The position numbers were made by a program, and so were the translations under genes. From Pseudoxanthomonas yeongjuensis (GTDB lineage Bacteria; Pseudomonadota; Gammaproteobacteria; Xanthomonadales; Xanthomonadaceae), in contig NZ_PDWT01000001.1 in the NCBI RefSeq assembly GCF_010093345.1, positions 744,001-808,000 on the forward strand: a stretch of DNA of 64,000 nt, read 5' to 3'. The notes below the pieces were generated by a model. That model was not told the DNA's origin. It was given only the letters and a program-made list of their open reading frames with translations, and searched no databases. Shown here piece by piece: positions 32,141 to 39,374 of this stretch (position 1 is the first letter of the stretch; each line of letters starts with the position of its first letter).

Positions 32141-32266
32141 CGCCACTTGCTGCCTCGGCGCGTGGCGACGCTGCAACCGGCCCTGTTGCCCGATATCCGG
32201 GCGGCGCGGCGGTTTTTTGTTGGGGCGCTTTTGCTATAAAGACGCGTCCTCTGGGGAGCCACCGCC

Positions 32267-32596
32267 ATGAACCGTCGCCTTTACGCCGTTCCGTTGTTCG
32301 CCCTGCTTTGCTGCGCCGGCACTGCCGGCGCCGACACCTTGCTGATCGAGCGCGCGCAGGAAAAACCCGCCGCAGCCCTGCCCGTACGCGGTCAGACCGC
32401 CGCCCAGGTGGAGGCCAGGTTTGGCGCTCCCCAGCAGAAGCTCGAACCGCGTGGCGGCCAGAAAAGCCAGTGGCCGGTGATCAACCGCTGGGTGTATGCC
32501 GATTTCACCGTATATTTCGAGAAGAGCCGCGTCATCGACGTGGTCGCCAACCAGGCCAGCCCGGACGAAATCGGGCCCAAGCCTCCAATCAGATAA
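32267..32596 (+). CDS. small exported protein, BamE/SmpA-like fold possible
   Basis: This 109-residue protein has a cleavable signal peptide (MNRRLYAVPLFALLCCAGTAGA, cleavage near residue 22) and a mature part with VRGQTAAQVEARFGAPQQKL and INRWVYADFTVYFEKSRVID. The 'M/T-x-x-QVE-x-x-(F/Y)G-x-P' opening followed by W-x-Y-x-x-F-x-(V/L)-Y-F is the pattern of small periplasmic SmpA/OmlA-like domains. No function can be given. It ends 13 bp before aguA on the same strand, so it may be cotranscribed. Confidence 0.7.
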   Translation: MNRRLYAVPLFALLCCAGTAGADTLLIERAQEKPAAALPVRGQTAAQVEARFGAPQQKLEPRGGQKSQWPVINRWVYADFTVYFEKSRVIDVVANQASPDEIGPKPPIR

Positions 32597-32609
32597 GACC
32601 AAGACTTCC

Positions 32610-33641
32610 ATGACCGATGCCTTTCGCTTCCCTGCGGAATGGGAACCCCAGTCCGCGGTCCTGATCGCGTGGCCGCATGCCGACACCGACTGGTCCGAGC
32701 GGCTGGCCGGGGTCGAAGAAACCTACGTGGCCCTGGTCGCGGCGATTACCCGCTTCGAGCCGGTGATCATCTGCATCGCCGACGAGGATCTGCAGGTCTA
32801 TGCCGAAGCGCGCCTACGCTCCGCGCGGATCGACATGGCCCGGGTGCGTTTCGTACCCGCCGAATACGACGACACCTGGCTGCGCGATACCGGCCCCATC
32901 ACCCTGCGCGCGGACGATCGCTTCAAGCAACTCGATTTCCGCTTCACCGGCTGGGGCGGGAAATACCAGGCAAGTCGCGACGACCGCCTGGTCGGCGAAC
33001 TCTCCGGCATGAACCTGTTCCATAACTATTTCGTCCAAAGCATTGATTTTGCTTTGGAAGGTGGCGCCATTGAAACCGATGGTCGAGGTACCTTGCTGAG
33101 CACCTGGCAATGCCTGCATGAGCGTCATCCCGATGTGCCGCGTGAAGAAATCACCGCCAGACTGAGCGAGTGGCTGCGGCAGGACCGGGTCCTGTGGCTC
33201 GATCACGGTTACCTGGAAGGCGACGACACCGACGCCCATATCGACACCCTCGCCCGCTTCGCGCCCGGCGACGGCATCGTGTTCCAGGCCTGCGACGATC
33301 CAACCGATTCGCACTACCCCGAGCTCATGGCCATGGCCGACGAGATCGCCGCGTTGCGCACCCGCGATGGCCAGCCGTATCGCCTGTTCCCGCTGCCGTG
33401 GGCCAAACCGGTCATCGACGAAGGCCGCCGCCTGGCCGCGTCGTACGCCAACTACCTGATCATCAACGGCGCGGTGCTGATCCCGGCCTATGGCGATCAG
33501 GCCGACGCGAAGGCCGCCGAAGTGCTGGCCGCCGCCTACCCGGGCCGCGAGATCGTGCAGGTGCCGTGCCGGCCGCTGATCTGGCAGAACGGCAGCCTGC
33601 ATTGCATCACCATGCAATTGCCCGAGGGTCTGGTGGGCTGA
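32610..33641 (+). CDS. aguA: agmatine deiminase
   Basis: This 343-residue protein belongs to the peptidyl-arginine-deiminase-like family. It starts MTDAFRFPAEWEPQSAVLIA at 32610. The segments DDTWLRDTGPI, LEGGAIETDGRG and DTDAHIDTLARFA hold the catalytic Asp and His. The nucleophile is the Cys in NGSLHCITMQLP near the C-terminus. It converts agmatine to N-carbamoylputrescine, and aguB at 36260 is the next step. A local AT-rich inverted repeat (33035-33057) lies within the gene. Confidence 0.95.
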   Translation: MTDAFRFPAEWEPQSAVLIAWPHADTDWSERLAGVEETYVALVAAITRFEPVIICIADEDLQVYAEARLRSARIDMARVRFVPAEYDDTWLRDTGPITLRADDRFKQLDFRFTGWGGKYQASRDDRLVGELSGMNLFHNYFVQSIDFALEGGAIETDGRGTLLSTWQCLHERHPDVPREEITARLSEWLRQDRVLWLDHGYLEGDDTDAHIDTLARFAPGDGIVFQACDDPTDSHYPELMAMADEIAALRTRDGQPYRLFPLPWAKPVIDEGRRLAASYANYLIINGAVLIPAYGDQADAKAAEVLAAAYPGREIVQVPCRPLIWQNGSLHCITMQLPEGLVG

Positions 33642-33709
33642 TACCCCTTGTCCGTCGGTCCCGGCATGACTTCAGTTGGGGGCTGAACAAACGCTTCGTT
33701 TACACACGC

Positions 33710-33729
33710 TTATCCGTGATCGCGGATAA
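33710..33729. promoter_or_regulatory. inverted repeat upstream of the Tat-type aldo/keto reductase
   Basis: TTATCCG-TGATCG-CGGATAA has perfect seven-base arms and lies 33 bp before the GTG start, an operator-like position. A second imperfect repeat with AAACG/CGTTT arms is at 33689-33701. Confidence 0.45.
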
Positions 33730-33761
33730 CCAGCAGTCACCGCTCATCAGTGGAGGCTGCC

Positions 33762-34736
33762 GTGTACACACGACGCAAATTCCTGGCTTCGACCACCCTC
33801 GCCGCCGCCGGCCTGACCCTGGCGGCCTGCCGCGACAATGCCCAGGCGGGAGCCGCCCAGGCACCTGCCGGCCGGACCCCGGCCAGCGCCCCACCTGCCG
33901 CGATATCCGGCCCCTTGAACACCCGCGCCATCCCCGCCACCGGCGAGAAGATCCCGGTCATCGGCATGGGCACTTCCGGCAGCTTCGAGGTCGGCGATTC
34001 CGCCGCCGAACTGGATCCATTGCGCGAGGTGCTGAAACGCTTCTTCGCCGCGGGCGCAACCGTGATCGATACCGCGCCTACCTACAGCGTGGCCGAAGAC
34101 CGGATGGGCGCGCTGCTCACTGAACAGGATCTCGCCGGCAAGGCGTGGCTGGCGACCAAGCTGTCCGGCGTCAGTGGCCGCGAAGAAGGCATGGCCCAGT
34201 TCCACGAAAGCCTGCGCCGACTCAAGACCGACAAGGTCGCGCTGCTGCAGGTCCACAACCTCGGCGACCTGAAAACCCAACTCGCCGTCGCCCGCGAACT
34301 GAAGGCGCAAGGCAAGGTGCGCTACGTCGGCGTCACCCATTACCTGGAAAGCGCGCAGGACCAACTGACTGATATCGTCCAGGCGGAGAAACCCGACTTC
34401 CTGCAGATCAATTATTCGGTGGTGTCGCGCGGCGCCGAGAAGCGCGTGCTGCCGCTGGCCCGCGACCTGGGCGTGGCGGTGATGATCAACCGCGCCTTCG
34501 AGGACGGCAAGCTGTTCGCGCAGGTCAAGGACAAGCCGCTGCCGGAAGCGCTGGCCGCTGCCGGTGTAGGTTCATGGGCGCAGGCCTTCCTGAAATTCGC
34601 GCTGAGCCATCCGGCGGTGACGGTGGTGATTCCGGCCACCGGCAAGCCGGATCGGCAGAGCGACAATCTGAAGGCCGGCATCGGTCCGGACCTTGACGAA
34701 GCGCAGCGCCAGGCGCTGGTCGCGGCACTCGCTTGA
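33762..34736 (+). CDS. aldo/keto reductase with Tat-type lipoprotein signal
   Basis: This 324-residue protein starts from GTG at 33762, with GGAG 6 bases upstream. The N-terminus YTRRKFLASTTLAAAGLTLA ends in the lipobox AAC. TRRKFLA fits the twin-arginine pattern, and the hydrophobic core ends at a Cys (LAAC), so the protein is probably a Tat-exported lipoprotein. The mature domain keeps the aldo/keto tetrad: VIDTAPTYSVAEDR (Asp, Tyr), WLATKLSG (Lys) and LLQVHNLGD (His). AKRs normally use NAD(P)H, so an envelope location would need the cofactor carried out in the folded state. The substrate is unknown. Confidence 0.85.
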   Translation: MYTRRKFLASTTLAAAGLTLAACRDNAQAGAAQAPAGRTPASAPPAAISGPLNTRAIPATGEKIPVIGMGTSGSFEVGDSAAELDPLREVLKRFFAAGATVIDTAPTYSVAEDRMGALLTEQDLAGKAWLATKLSGVSGREEGMAQFHESLRRLKTDKVALLQVHNLGDLKTQLAVARELKAQGKVRYVGVTHYLESAQDQLTDIVQAEKPDFLQINYSVVSRGAEKRVLPLARDLGVAVMINRAFEDGKLFAQVKDKPLPEALAAAGVGSWAQAFLKFALSHPAVTVVIPATGKPDRQSDNLKAGIGPDLDEAQRQALVAALA

Positions 34737-34746
34737 TCCGCCCCCG

Positions 34747-36060
34747 ATGAACCAGCCGACCTCCGGGGCTCCATCAGCACTGCGCCTCGTCGCCCGCGTG
34801 TTCAATGTCGAACCGCACGAAGCGCCCGCCGTGGCGGCGGGACTGGCGATGTTCTTCCTGCTGTTCACCGGCTACTTCATGCTGCGGCCGATCCGCGAAA
34901 CCATGGGCGTGACGGGCGGCGTGGACAACCTGCAATGGCTGTTCACCGGCACGTTCCTGGCCACGGTGGCGGTATTGCCACTGTTCGGCTGGCTGGCATC
35001 GAAGGTGGCAAGACGGCGGATCGTACCGTGGGTGTTCGGCCTGGTGGTGCTGAGCCTGCTTGGATTCGGCATCGCGATGCTGTCGCAGCCGGACGATCCG
35101 TGGAACGCCCGGGCGTTCTATATCTGGGTTTCGGTCATCAACATGCTGATGATCTCGCTGGCCTGGAGCGTGCTGGCCGATGTGTTCGTCACCGGCGAGG
35201 CCAAGCGGTTGTTCGCGCTGATCGCCGGCGGCGCCAGCCTGGGCGGATTGGCGGGTCCGCTGCTGACCACATGGCTGGTCGAGCCGCTGGGGCACGGCGG
35301 CCTATTGTTGCTCTCCGCGATGCTCATCGCCTGCAGCGCGGCAACTGCCATGTGGTTGCATCGCTGGCGCGATGGCCACCCCTTGCCTGCCCACCACAGC
35401 AGTCCGGAACAACGCAGTCGTCCACTCGGCGGCAATCCGTTCGCGGGCGCCACGGCGGTGTTCAAGTCGCGCTACCTCATTGCCATCGCGGTATTCGTGG
35501 TGCTGCTGTCCAGCGTCACCACCTTCCTGTATTTCGAACAGGCGCGACTGGTGGCTGAAACCTTCCCTGACCAGACCCGGCAGACGCAGGTGTTCGGCGC
35601 CATCGACGCCGTGGTCCAGGGCATGGCCATCCTGACCCAGGTGTTCCTCACCGGGCGGGTGGCGCAACGGCTGGGCGTCGGCGTGTTGCTGGTGGCGGTG
35701 CCGGTGATCGTGGCGGCCGGATTCGTCTGGCTGGCGCTGGCGCCGACCTTCGCGGTGTTCGTGGTGGTGATGGTGGTGCGGCGCGCGGGCGAATACGCGT
35801 TTGTGCGGCCGGGCCGCGAGATGCTGTACACCGTGGTCCCACCGGAAGCCAAGTACAAGGCCAAGAACTTCATCGACACCGTGGTTTACCGCGGCGGCGA
35901 TGCGGTCAGCGCCTGGATCAAGCGCGGCCTGGACCTGGTGGCCGACCACCCGGCGCTGGCGATGCTGATCGGCGCCGGCATCGCCCTGGTCTGGGCTTTC
36001 ACCGGCAGCCTGCTGGGCCGCTGGCAGCGCGGACAGGAAGTGGAAAATACATCTTCCTGA
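34747..36060 (+). CDS. MFS/NTT-like multi-helix transporter
   Basis: This 437-residue integral membrane protein has twelve predicted helices. It begins MNQPTSGAPSALRLVARVFN and then FFLLFTGYFMLRPIRETMGV, a motif seen in ATP/ADP-translocase-like members of the MFS superfamily. LFALIAGGASLGGLAGPLLT and RPGREMLYTVVPPEAKYKAK also fit that group. Whether it moves nucleotides is not shown, and generic 'MFS transporter' is equally safe. It begins 10 bp after the aldo/keto reductase stop on the same strand. Confidence 0.8.
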   Translation: MNQPTSGAPSALRLVARVFNVEPHEAPAVAAGLAMFFLLFTGYFMLRPIRETMGVTGGVDNLQWLFTGTFLATVAVLPLFGWLASKVARRRIVPWVFGLVVLSLLGFGIAMLSQPDDPWNARAFYIWVSVINMLMISLAWSVLADVFVTGEAKRLFALIAGGASLGGLAGPLLTTWLVEPLGHGGLLLLSAMLIACSAATAMWLHRWRDGHPLPAHHSSPEQRSRPLGGNPFAGATAVFKSRYLIAIAVFVVLLSSVTTFLYFEQARLVAETFPDQTRQTQVFGAIDAVVQGMAILTQVFLTGRVAQRLGVGVLLVAVPVIVAAGFVWLALAPTFAVFVVVMVVRRAGEYAFVRPGREMLYTVVPPEAKYKAKNFIDTVVYRGGDAVSAWIKRGLDLVADHPALAMLIGAGIALVWAFTGSLLGRWQRGQEVENTSS

Positions 36061-36104
36061 CTTGAAGGGCGTTTACTCCGATCGCCGTCATCTACTCCGG
36101 ACAT

Positions 36105-36136
36105 CGTCATGACCAGCCATTCGGCTGGTCATGACG
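36105..36136. repeat. 14-bp perfect hairpin after the transporter gene
   Basis: CGTCATGACCAGCC / GGCTGGTCATGACG with the loop ATTC. Each arm also contains the smaller palindrome GTCATGAC. There is no U-tract, so it is a poor terminator. It may act as a 3' barrier or a protein site. Confidence 0.6.
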
Positions 36137-36259
36137 AGCAATGAGGATCCCGCTCTGGTAAGCGCCATTCCTCATCCGATCCCCGTATTCACGCTACGGA
36201 AGCCCCCGCCGCGGCCTTCCGCGTTACCATGCGCCCTCCCCGTATCGCCCGCCTTTCCC

Positions 36260-37144
36260 ATGACCCGCAACACCCTGCCCGTCGCCCTGATCCAGGAAAA
36301 GAACCATGGCGATGCCGAGGCCAACCTGGCGGTGATCGAGCAGCGCGTGGCCGAAGCCGCCAAGCGCGGAGCCAGGCTGGTCCTGCTGCAGGAACTGCAC
36401 AACGGCGCGTATTTCTGCCAGCACGAGTCGGTGGACGAATTCGACCTGGCCGAACCGATCCCCGGTCCCAGCAGCGAACGCCTCGGCAAACTGGCCAAGC
36501 GGCATGGCGTGGTCCTGGTCAGTTCGCTGTTCGAGCGCCGCGCCGCCGGGCTGTACCACAACACCGCGGTCGTGTTCGAAAAGGACGGCAGCACGCTGGG
36601 CAAGTACCGCAAGATGCACATCCCGGACGATCCTGGTTTCTACGAGAAGTTCTACTTCACTCCCGGCGACATCGGCTTCAAGCCGATCGATACTTCGGTG
36701 GGCCGCCTCGGCGTGCTGGTGTGCTGGGACCAGTGGTATCCGGAAGCCGCGCGCCTGATGGCGCTGGCCGGGGCGGAAGTGCTGCTCTACCCGACCGCGA
36801 TCGGCTGGGATCCGGACGATGCGCAGGACGAGAAGGACCGCCAGCGCGGCGCGTGGATCCTCAGTCACCGCGGCCACGCGGTCGCCAACGGCCTGCCGGT
36901 GCTGTCGTGCAATCGGGTCGGCCACGAAGCCTCTCCTCTGGGCGCATCGGGCATCCAGTTCTGGGGCAACAGCCATGTCCTCGGGCCGCAAGGCGAGTTC
37001 ATCGCCGAAGCGAGCGGCGAAGCGGAAATCCTCAGCGCCGAAATCGACCTCGCCCGCAGCGAACACGTGCGCCGCATCTGGCCGTTTCTGCGCGACCGCC
37101 GCATCGATGCCTATGGCGACCTGCTGAAGCGCTACATCGATTGA
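36260..37144 (+). CDS. aguB: N-carbamoylputrescine amidohydrolase
   Basis: This 294-residue nitrilase-superfamily enzyme has the triad Glu in LVLLQELHNGAYFC, Lys in LGKYRKMHIPDDPGFYEKFY and Cys in VLVCWDQWYPEAARL. It starts MTRNTLPVALIQEKNHG at 36260. No Shine-Dalgarno is obvious, but the upstream extension is not nitrilase-like. It produces putrescine from the AguA product. aguA is 2.6 kb upstream on the same strand, separated by the aldo/keto reductase and transporter genes. Confidence 0.95.
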   Translation: MTRNTLPVALIQEKNHGDAEANLAVIEQRVAEAAKRGARLVLLQELHNGAYFCQHESVDEFDLAEPIPGPSSERLGKLAKRHGVVLVSSLFERRAAGLYHNTAVVFEKDGSTLGKYRKMHIPDDPGFYEKFYFTPGDIGFKPIDTSVGRLGVLVCWDQWYPEAARLMALAGAEVLLYPTAIGWDPDDAQDEKDRQRGAWILSHRGHAVANGLPVLSCNRVGHEASPLGASGIQFWGNSHVLGPQGEFIAEASGEAEILSAEIDLARSEHVRRIWPFLRDRRIDAYGDLLKRYID

Positions 37145-37154
37145 GACGCTGCGC

Positions 37155-37691
37155 TTGGACCTGATCATCCGCGACGTCACGCCGGCGGACATGCCGGCCA
37201 TCTCCGCCATCTACGCGTCGGAAGTCCGGGACCACGTCAATACCTACGAGTACGACGTCCCGGACCAGGCCGAGATGCAGCGCCGCATGTGGGGCATCGT
37301 CGAGGCGGGCTATCCCTACCTGGTCGCGGAAGCCGGTGGACAACTGCTGGGATACGCTTACGCCAGCAGTTACCGCGCACGCGCCGGCTACCGCTTCACG
37401 GTGGAGAACTCGGTGTACGTCGCGGCGGGACGGCAGGGACATGGCGTCGGCGCGGCGCTGCTGGAGCGCCTGATCGCCGAATGCGGGGCGCGCGGCTACC
37501 GGCAGATGATCGCGGTGATCGGCGAACCCGCCAACACCGCGTCGATCCGGCTGCACGAGAAATTCGGCTTCCAGTTGATCGGCGTTTTCCGCGGCATCGC
37601 CTGGAAGCACGGCCGCTGGCTGGACACCGTGCAGATGCAGCGCGCGCTGGGCCGAGGCGATCGCGACGCACCCGCCGCTGAAATTCCTTGA
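37155..37691 (+). CDS. GNAT acetyltransferase, phosphinothricin-acetyltransferase-like
   Basis: This 178-residue protein begins with a TTG start at 37155 (read MDLIIRDVTPADMPAISAIY), 10 bp after aguB. No ATG fits the family N-terminus. The acetyl-CoA loop reads VYVAAGRQGHGVGAALLERL, followed by ANTASIRLHEKFGFQLIGVF and AWKHGRWLDTVQMQRAL. This matches the PAT/MnaT group of N-acetyltransferases acting on amino acids or analogues. The substrate is not known. Confidence 0.85.
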   Translation: MDLIIRDVTPADMPAISAIYASEVRDHVNTYEYDVPDQAEMQRRMWGIVEAGYPYLVAEAGGQLLGYAYASSYRARAGYRFTVENSVYVAAGRQGHGVGAALLERLIAECGARGYRQMIAVIGEPANTASIRLHEKFGFQLIGVFRGIAWKHGRWLDTVQMQRALGRGDRDAPAAEIP

Positions 37692-37699
37692 ACATCATC

Positions 37700-37737
37700 G
37701 TAGGAGCGACGTCAGTCGCGACTGACGTCGCTCCTAT
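37700..37737. repeat. perfect spacer-less REP palindrome, class GGAGCGACGTCAGTCGCG
   Basis: Positions 37701-37736 form a 36-bp palindrome with 18-base arms and no loop (TAGGAGCGACGTCAGTCG and its complement). It is the collapsed form of the elements at 5484 and 59176. It lies 9 bp past the GNAT gene stop and 28 bp before traB. Confidence 0.85.
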
Positions 37738-37764
37738 GAAACCCCACGCTTCGAGCCTGAATCA

Positions 37765-39000
37765 ATGATCGAAACCCCAGACCAGCCACTCCTCGCCGAC
37801 CCGCTCGCCGGTCAGCCCCACCAGATCGTCGAACGCGATGGCGTGCGCTACACCCTGCTCGGCACCGCGCATGTGTCCAAGGCCAGCGTCGATGCGGTGG
37901 TCGCGGCGATCGCCGATGGCAACTACGACGCGGTCGCGGTCGAACTGGATGCGCAGCGGCTGCAGGCGTTGAACGATCCCGATGCGCTGGCCAAGCTAGA
38001 CCTGGTCAAGGTGATCCGCGACGGCAAGGTCGCGCTGTTCGCCGCGAACCTGGGCCTGGCCGCGTACCAGCGCCGTCTCGCCGAACAGCTCGGCATCGAG
38101 CCCGGCGCGGAACTCAAGGCCGCGGCCAATGCGGCGAAAGGCCGTGGCCTGGACCTGCACCTGATCGACCGCGATGTCGGCCTGACCTTCAAGCGCATTT
38201 CAGCCAAGCTGGGCTTCATCGGCCGGATCAAGCTGGGCGCGGGGCTGGCGACCAGCCTGTTCGTCGACGATGAAGTCGGCGAAGAGGAAATCGAGAACCT
38301 GAAACAGGGCGACATGCTGGAATCGAGCTTCGGCGAATTCGCCAAGCAGAGCCCCGCTCTGTTCGCGGCGCTGATCGACGAACGCGACCAGTACATGGCG
38401 GCGCGCTTGCGCCAGATCGAGGCCGCGCCTGGAGCCGACAAGCCTTACGAAGTGCTGGCGGTGGTCGGCGCCGGCCACTTGCAGGGGCTGGCGCGTTACC
38501 TGGGAGAGGAACAGCGCGATCCCACCGCGCTGTGCGAGGAGTTGAACCATGTGCAGCAGAAAAAGAAACTGCCCTGGTTCACCATCGCCCTCACCACCCT
38601 GGTCCTGGGCGGCATCGCCTGGGGCTTCTGGCACGGCGGTTATGCGGTCGGCGCGGACCTGCTCAAGCAATGGGTCCTGTTCACCGCCGGCCTGGCCGCC
38701 GTGGGTTGCGCATTGGCGGGTGGACACCCGCTCAGCATCCTGGCCGGGGCCATCGCCGCACCGCTCAAGCCGTTCCGTCCCGGCATTCCGTCCGGCATGT
38801 TCAGCGCGCTGGTCGAAGTGCGGATACGCAAGCCGGCCTACGGCGATTTCCTGGCGCTACGCGACGACGCGCAGACCCTGCGCGGCTGGTACCGCAACCG
38901 CGTCTCGCGCGTGGTCCTGAACTTCATCCTGACCAACCTGGGCACCGGTATCGGCGTGTGGATCGCCGGGGCGCGCATCTTCGGCAAGTTGGCCGGTTGA
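37765..39000 (+). CDS. TraB/PrgY-family membrane protein
   Basis: This 411-residue protein has an N-terminal TraB domain with the hallmark YTLLGTAHVSKASVDAV near residues 30-46, GNYDAVAVELDAQRL, and VVGAGHLQGLARYLGEE near residue 240. Three to four C-terminal membrane helices follow (WFTIALTTLVLGGIAWGFWH and others). TraB-like proteins are predicted metal-dependent peptidase-like folds (TIKI/EreA superfamily) and were first seen in enterococcal pheromone shutdown. The function in this group is unknown. Confidence 0.87.
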   Translation: MIETPDQPLLADPLAGQPHQIVERDGVRYTLLGTAHVSKASVDAVVAAIADGNYDAVAVELDAQRLQALNDPDALAKLDLVKVIRDGKVALFAANLGLAAYQRRLAEQLGIEPGAELKAAANAAKGRGLDLHLIDRDVGLTFKRISAKLGFIGRIKLGAGLATSLFVDDEVGEEEIENLKQGDMLESSFGEFAKQSPALFAALIDERDQYMAARLRQIEAAPGADKPYEVLAVVGAGHLQGLARYLGEEQRDPTALCEELNHVQQKKKLPWFTIALTTLVLGGIAWGFWHGGYAVGADLLKQWVLFTAGLAAVGCALAGGHPLSILAGAIAAPLKPFRPGIPSGMFSALVEVRIRKPAYGDFLALRDDAQTLRGWYRNRVSRVVLNFILTNLGTGIGVWIAGARIFGKLAG

Positions 39001-39016
39001 TCGCAGCTTGGTCCTT

Positions 39017-39118
39017 GTAGACCCGAGCTCGCTCGGATGCTTTAGGTGCTTTGTAGGTCCGAGCTTGCTCGGATGCTTTTCGCATTGAAGCCAGAGCATC
39101 CGAGCAAGCTCGGACCTG
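39017..39118. repeat. three REP units, class GTAGGTCCGAGCTTGCTCGG
   Basis: Two direct units (GTAGACCCGAGCTCGCTCGG at 39017 and GTAGGTCCGAGCTTGCTCGG at 39053, each followed by ATGCTTT) and one inverted unit (39095-39118) form a triplet. The GTAG head is kept but the hairpin body differs from the other classes. It is the left end of a 374-bp gap that also holds the 21-bp array and a terminator. Confidence 0.8.
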
Positions 39119-39127
39119 CGCCCCGAA

Positions 39128-39253
39128 GCGGCATGAGGCTTTTTTCTATTCCGGAAGGCAAATTTTCTGTTCGCGAATGGCTTTTTTGTCTTCGCGAAGA
39201 GCTCTGCGGCATTCCGGAAGGCTTGTTTGCTCTTCCGGCAAACAAGAAAGCCG
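39128..39253. repeat. 21-bp-phased tandem array of 8-bp palindromes
   Basis: Palindromes or near-palindromes start at 39149 (TTCCGGAA), 39170 (TTCGCGAA), 39191 (TTCGCGAA), 39212 (TTCCGGAA) and 39233 (TTCCGGCA), each exactly 21 bp from the last. The rest of each unit drifts around GGCTTTTTT. A decayed sixth unit, 39128-39148, keeps GGCTTTTTT in register. It lies between the convergent traB and RND genes. Confidence 0.8.
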
Positions 39254-39269
39254 CCCGGAGGCGGCTTTT
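39247..39269. terminator. bidirectional terminator between traB and the RND operon
   Basis: AAAGCCGCC / GGCGGCTTT with a CGGA tetraloop, followed by T residues on the plus strand. On the minus strand it follows the RND genes and has a T-rich exit (TTTCTTGTTT). Confidence 0.75.
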
Positions 39270-39302
39270 CGGAGTTGACGGCAGGTGTCGGCTCAACCAG
39301 AA

Positions 39303-39374
39303 CCATAGAGTGGACCCCGGCCCGCCAGACGACGTCGCCGTCATCCATGCGGTGGGCTTGAGCCCACCCTATGG
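39303..39374. repeat. REP-like palindrome, class GGTGGGCTTGAGCCCACC
   Basis: The core GGTGGGCTTGAGCCCACC at 39351-39368 has eight-base arms. Outer partial ends CCATAG and CTATGG lie at 39303 and 39369. It reaches the last base before the RND stop (39375), so it sits at the operon's 3' end. Confidence 0.6.

Noticed and set aside
33688-33702. Second PsrA-like box (CAAACGCTTCGTTTA)
   Set aside because: The half-sites are one base too far apart and the last base differs. The gene downstream is not a fatty-acid gene.
39017-39253. Possible CRISPR array from regularly spaced repeats
   Set aside because: Units are 21 bp with no unique spacers of constant size and there are no cas genes. The REP units are inverted, not direct.
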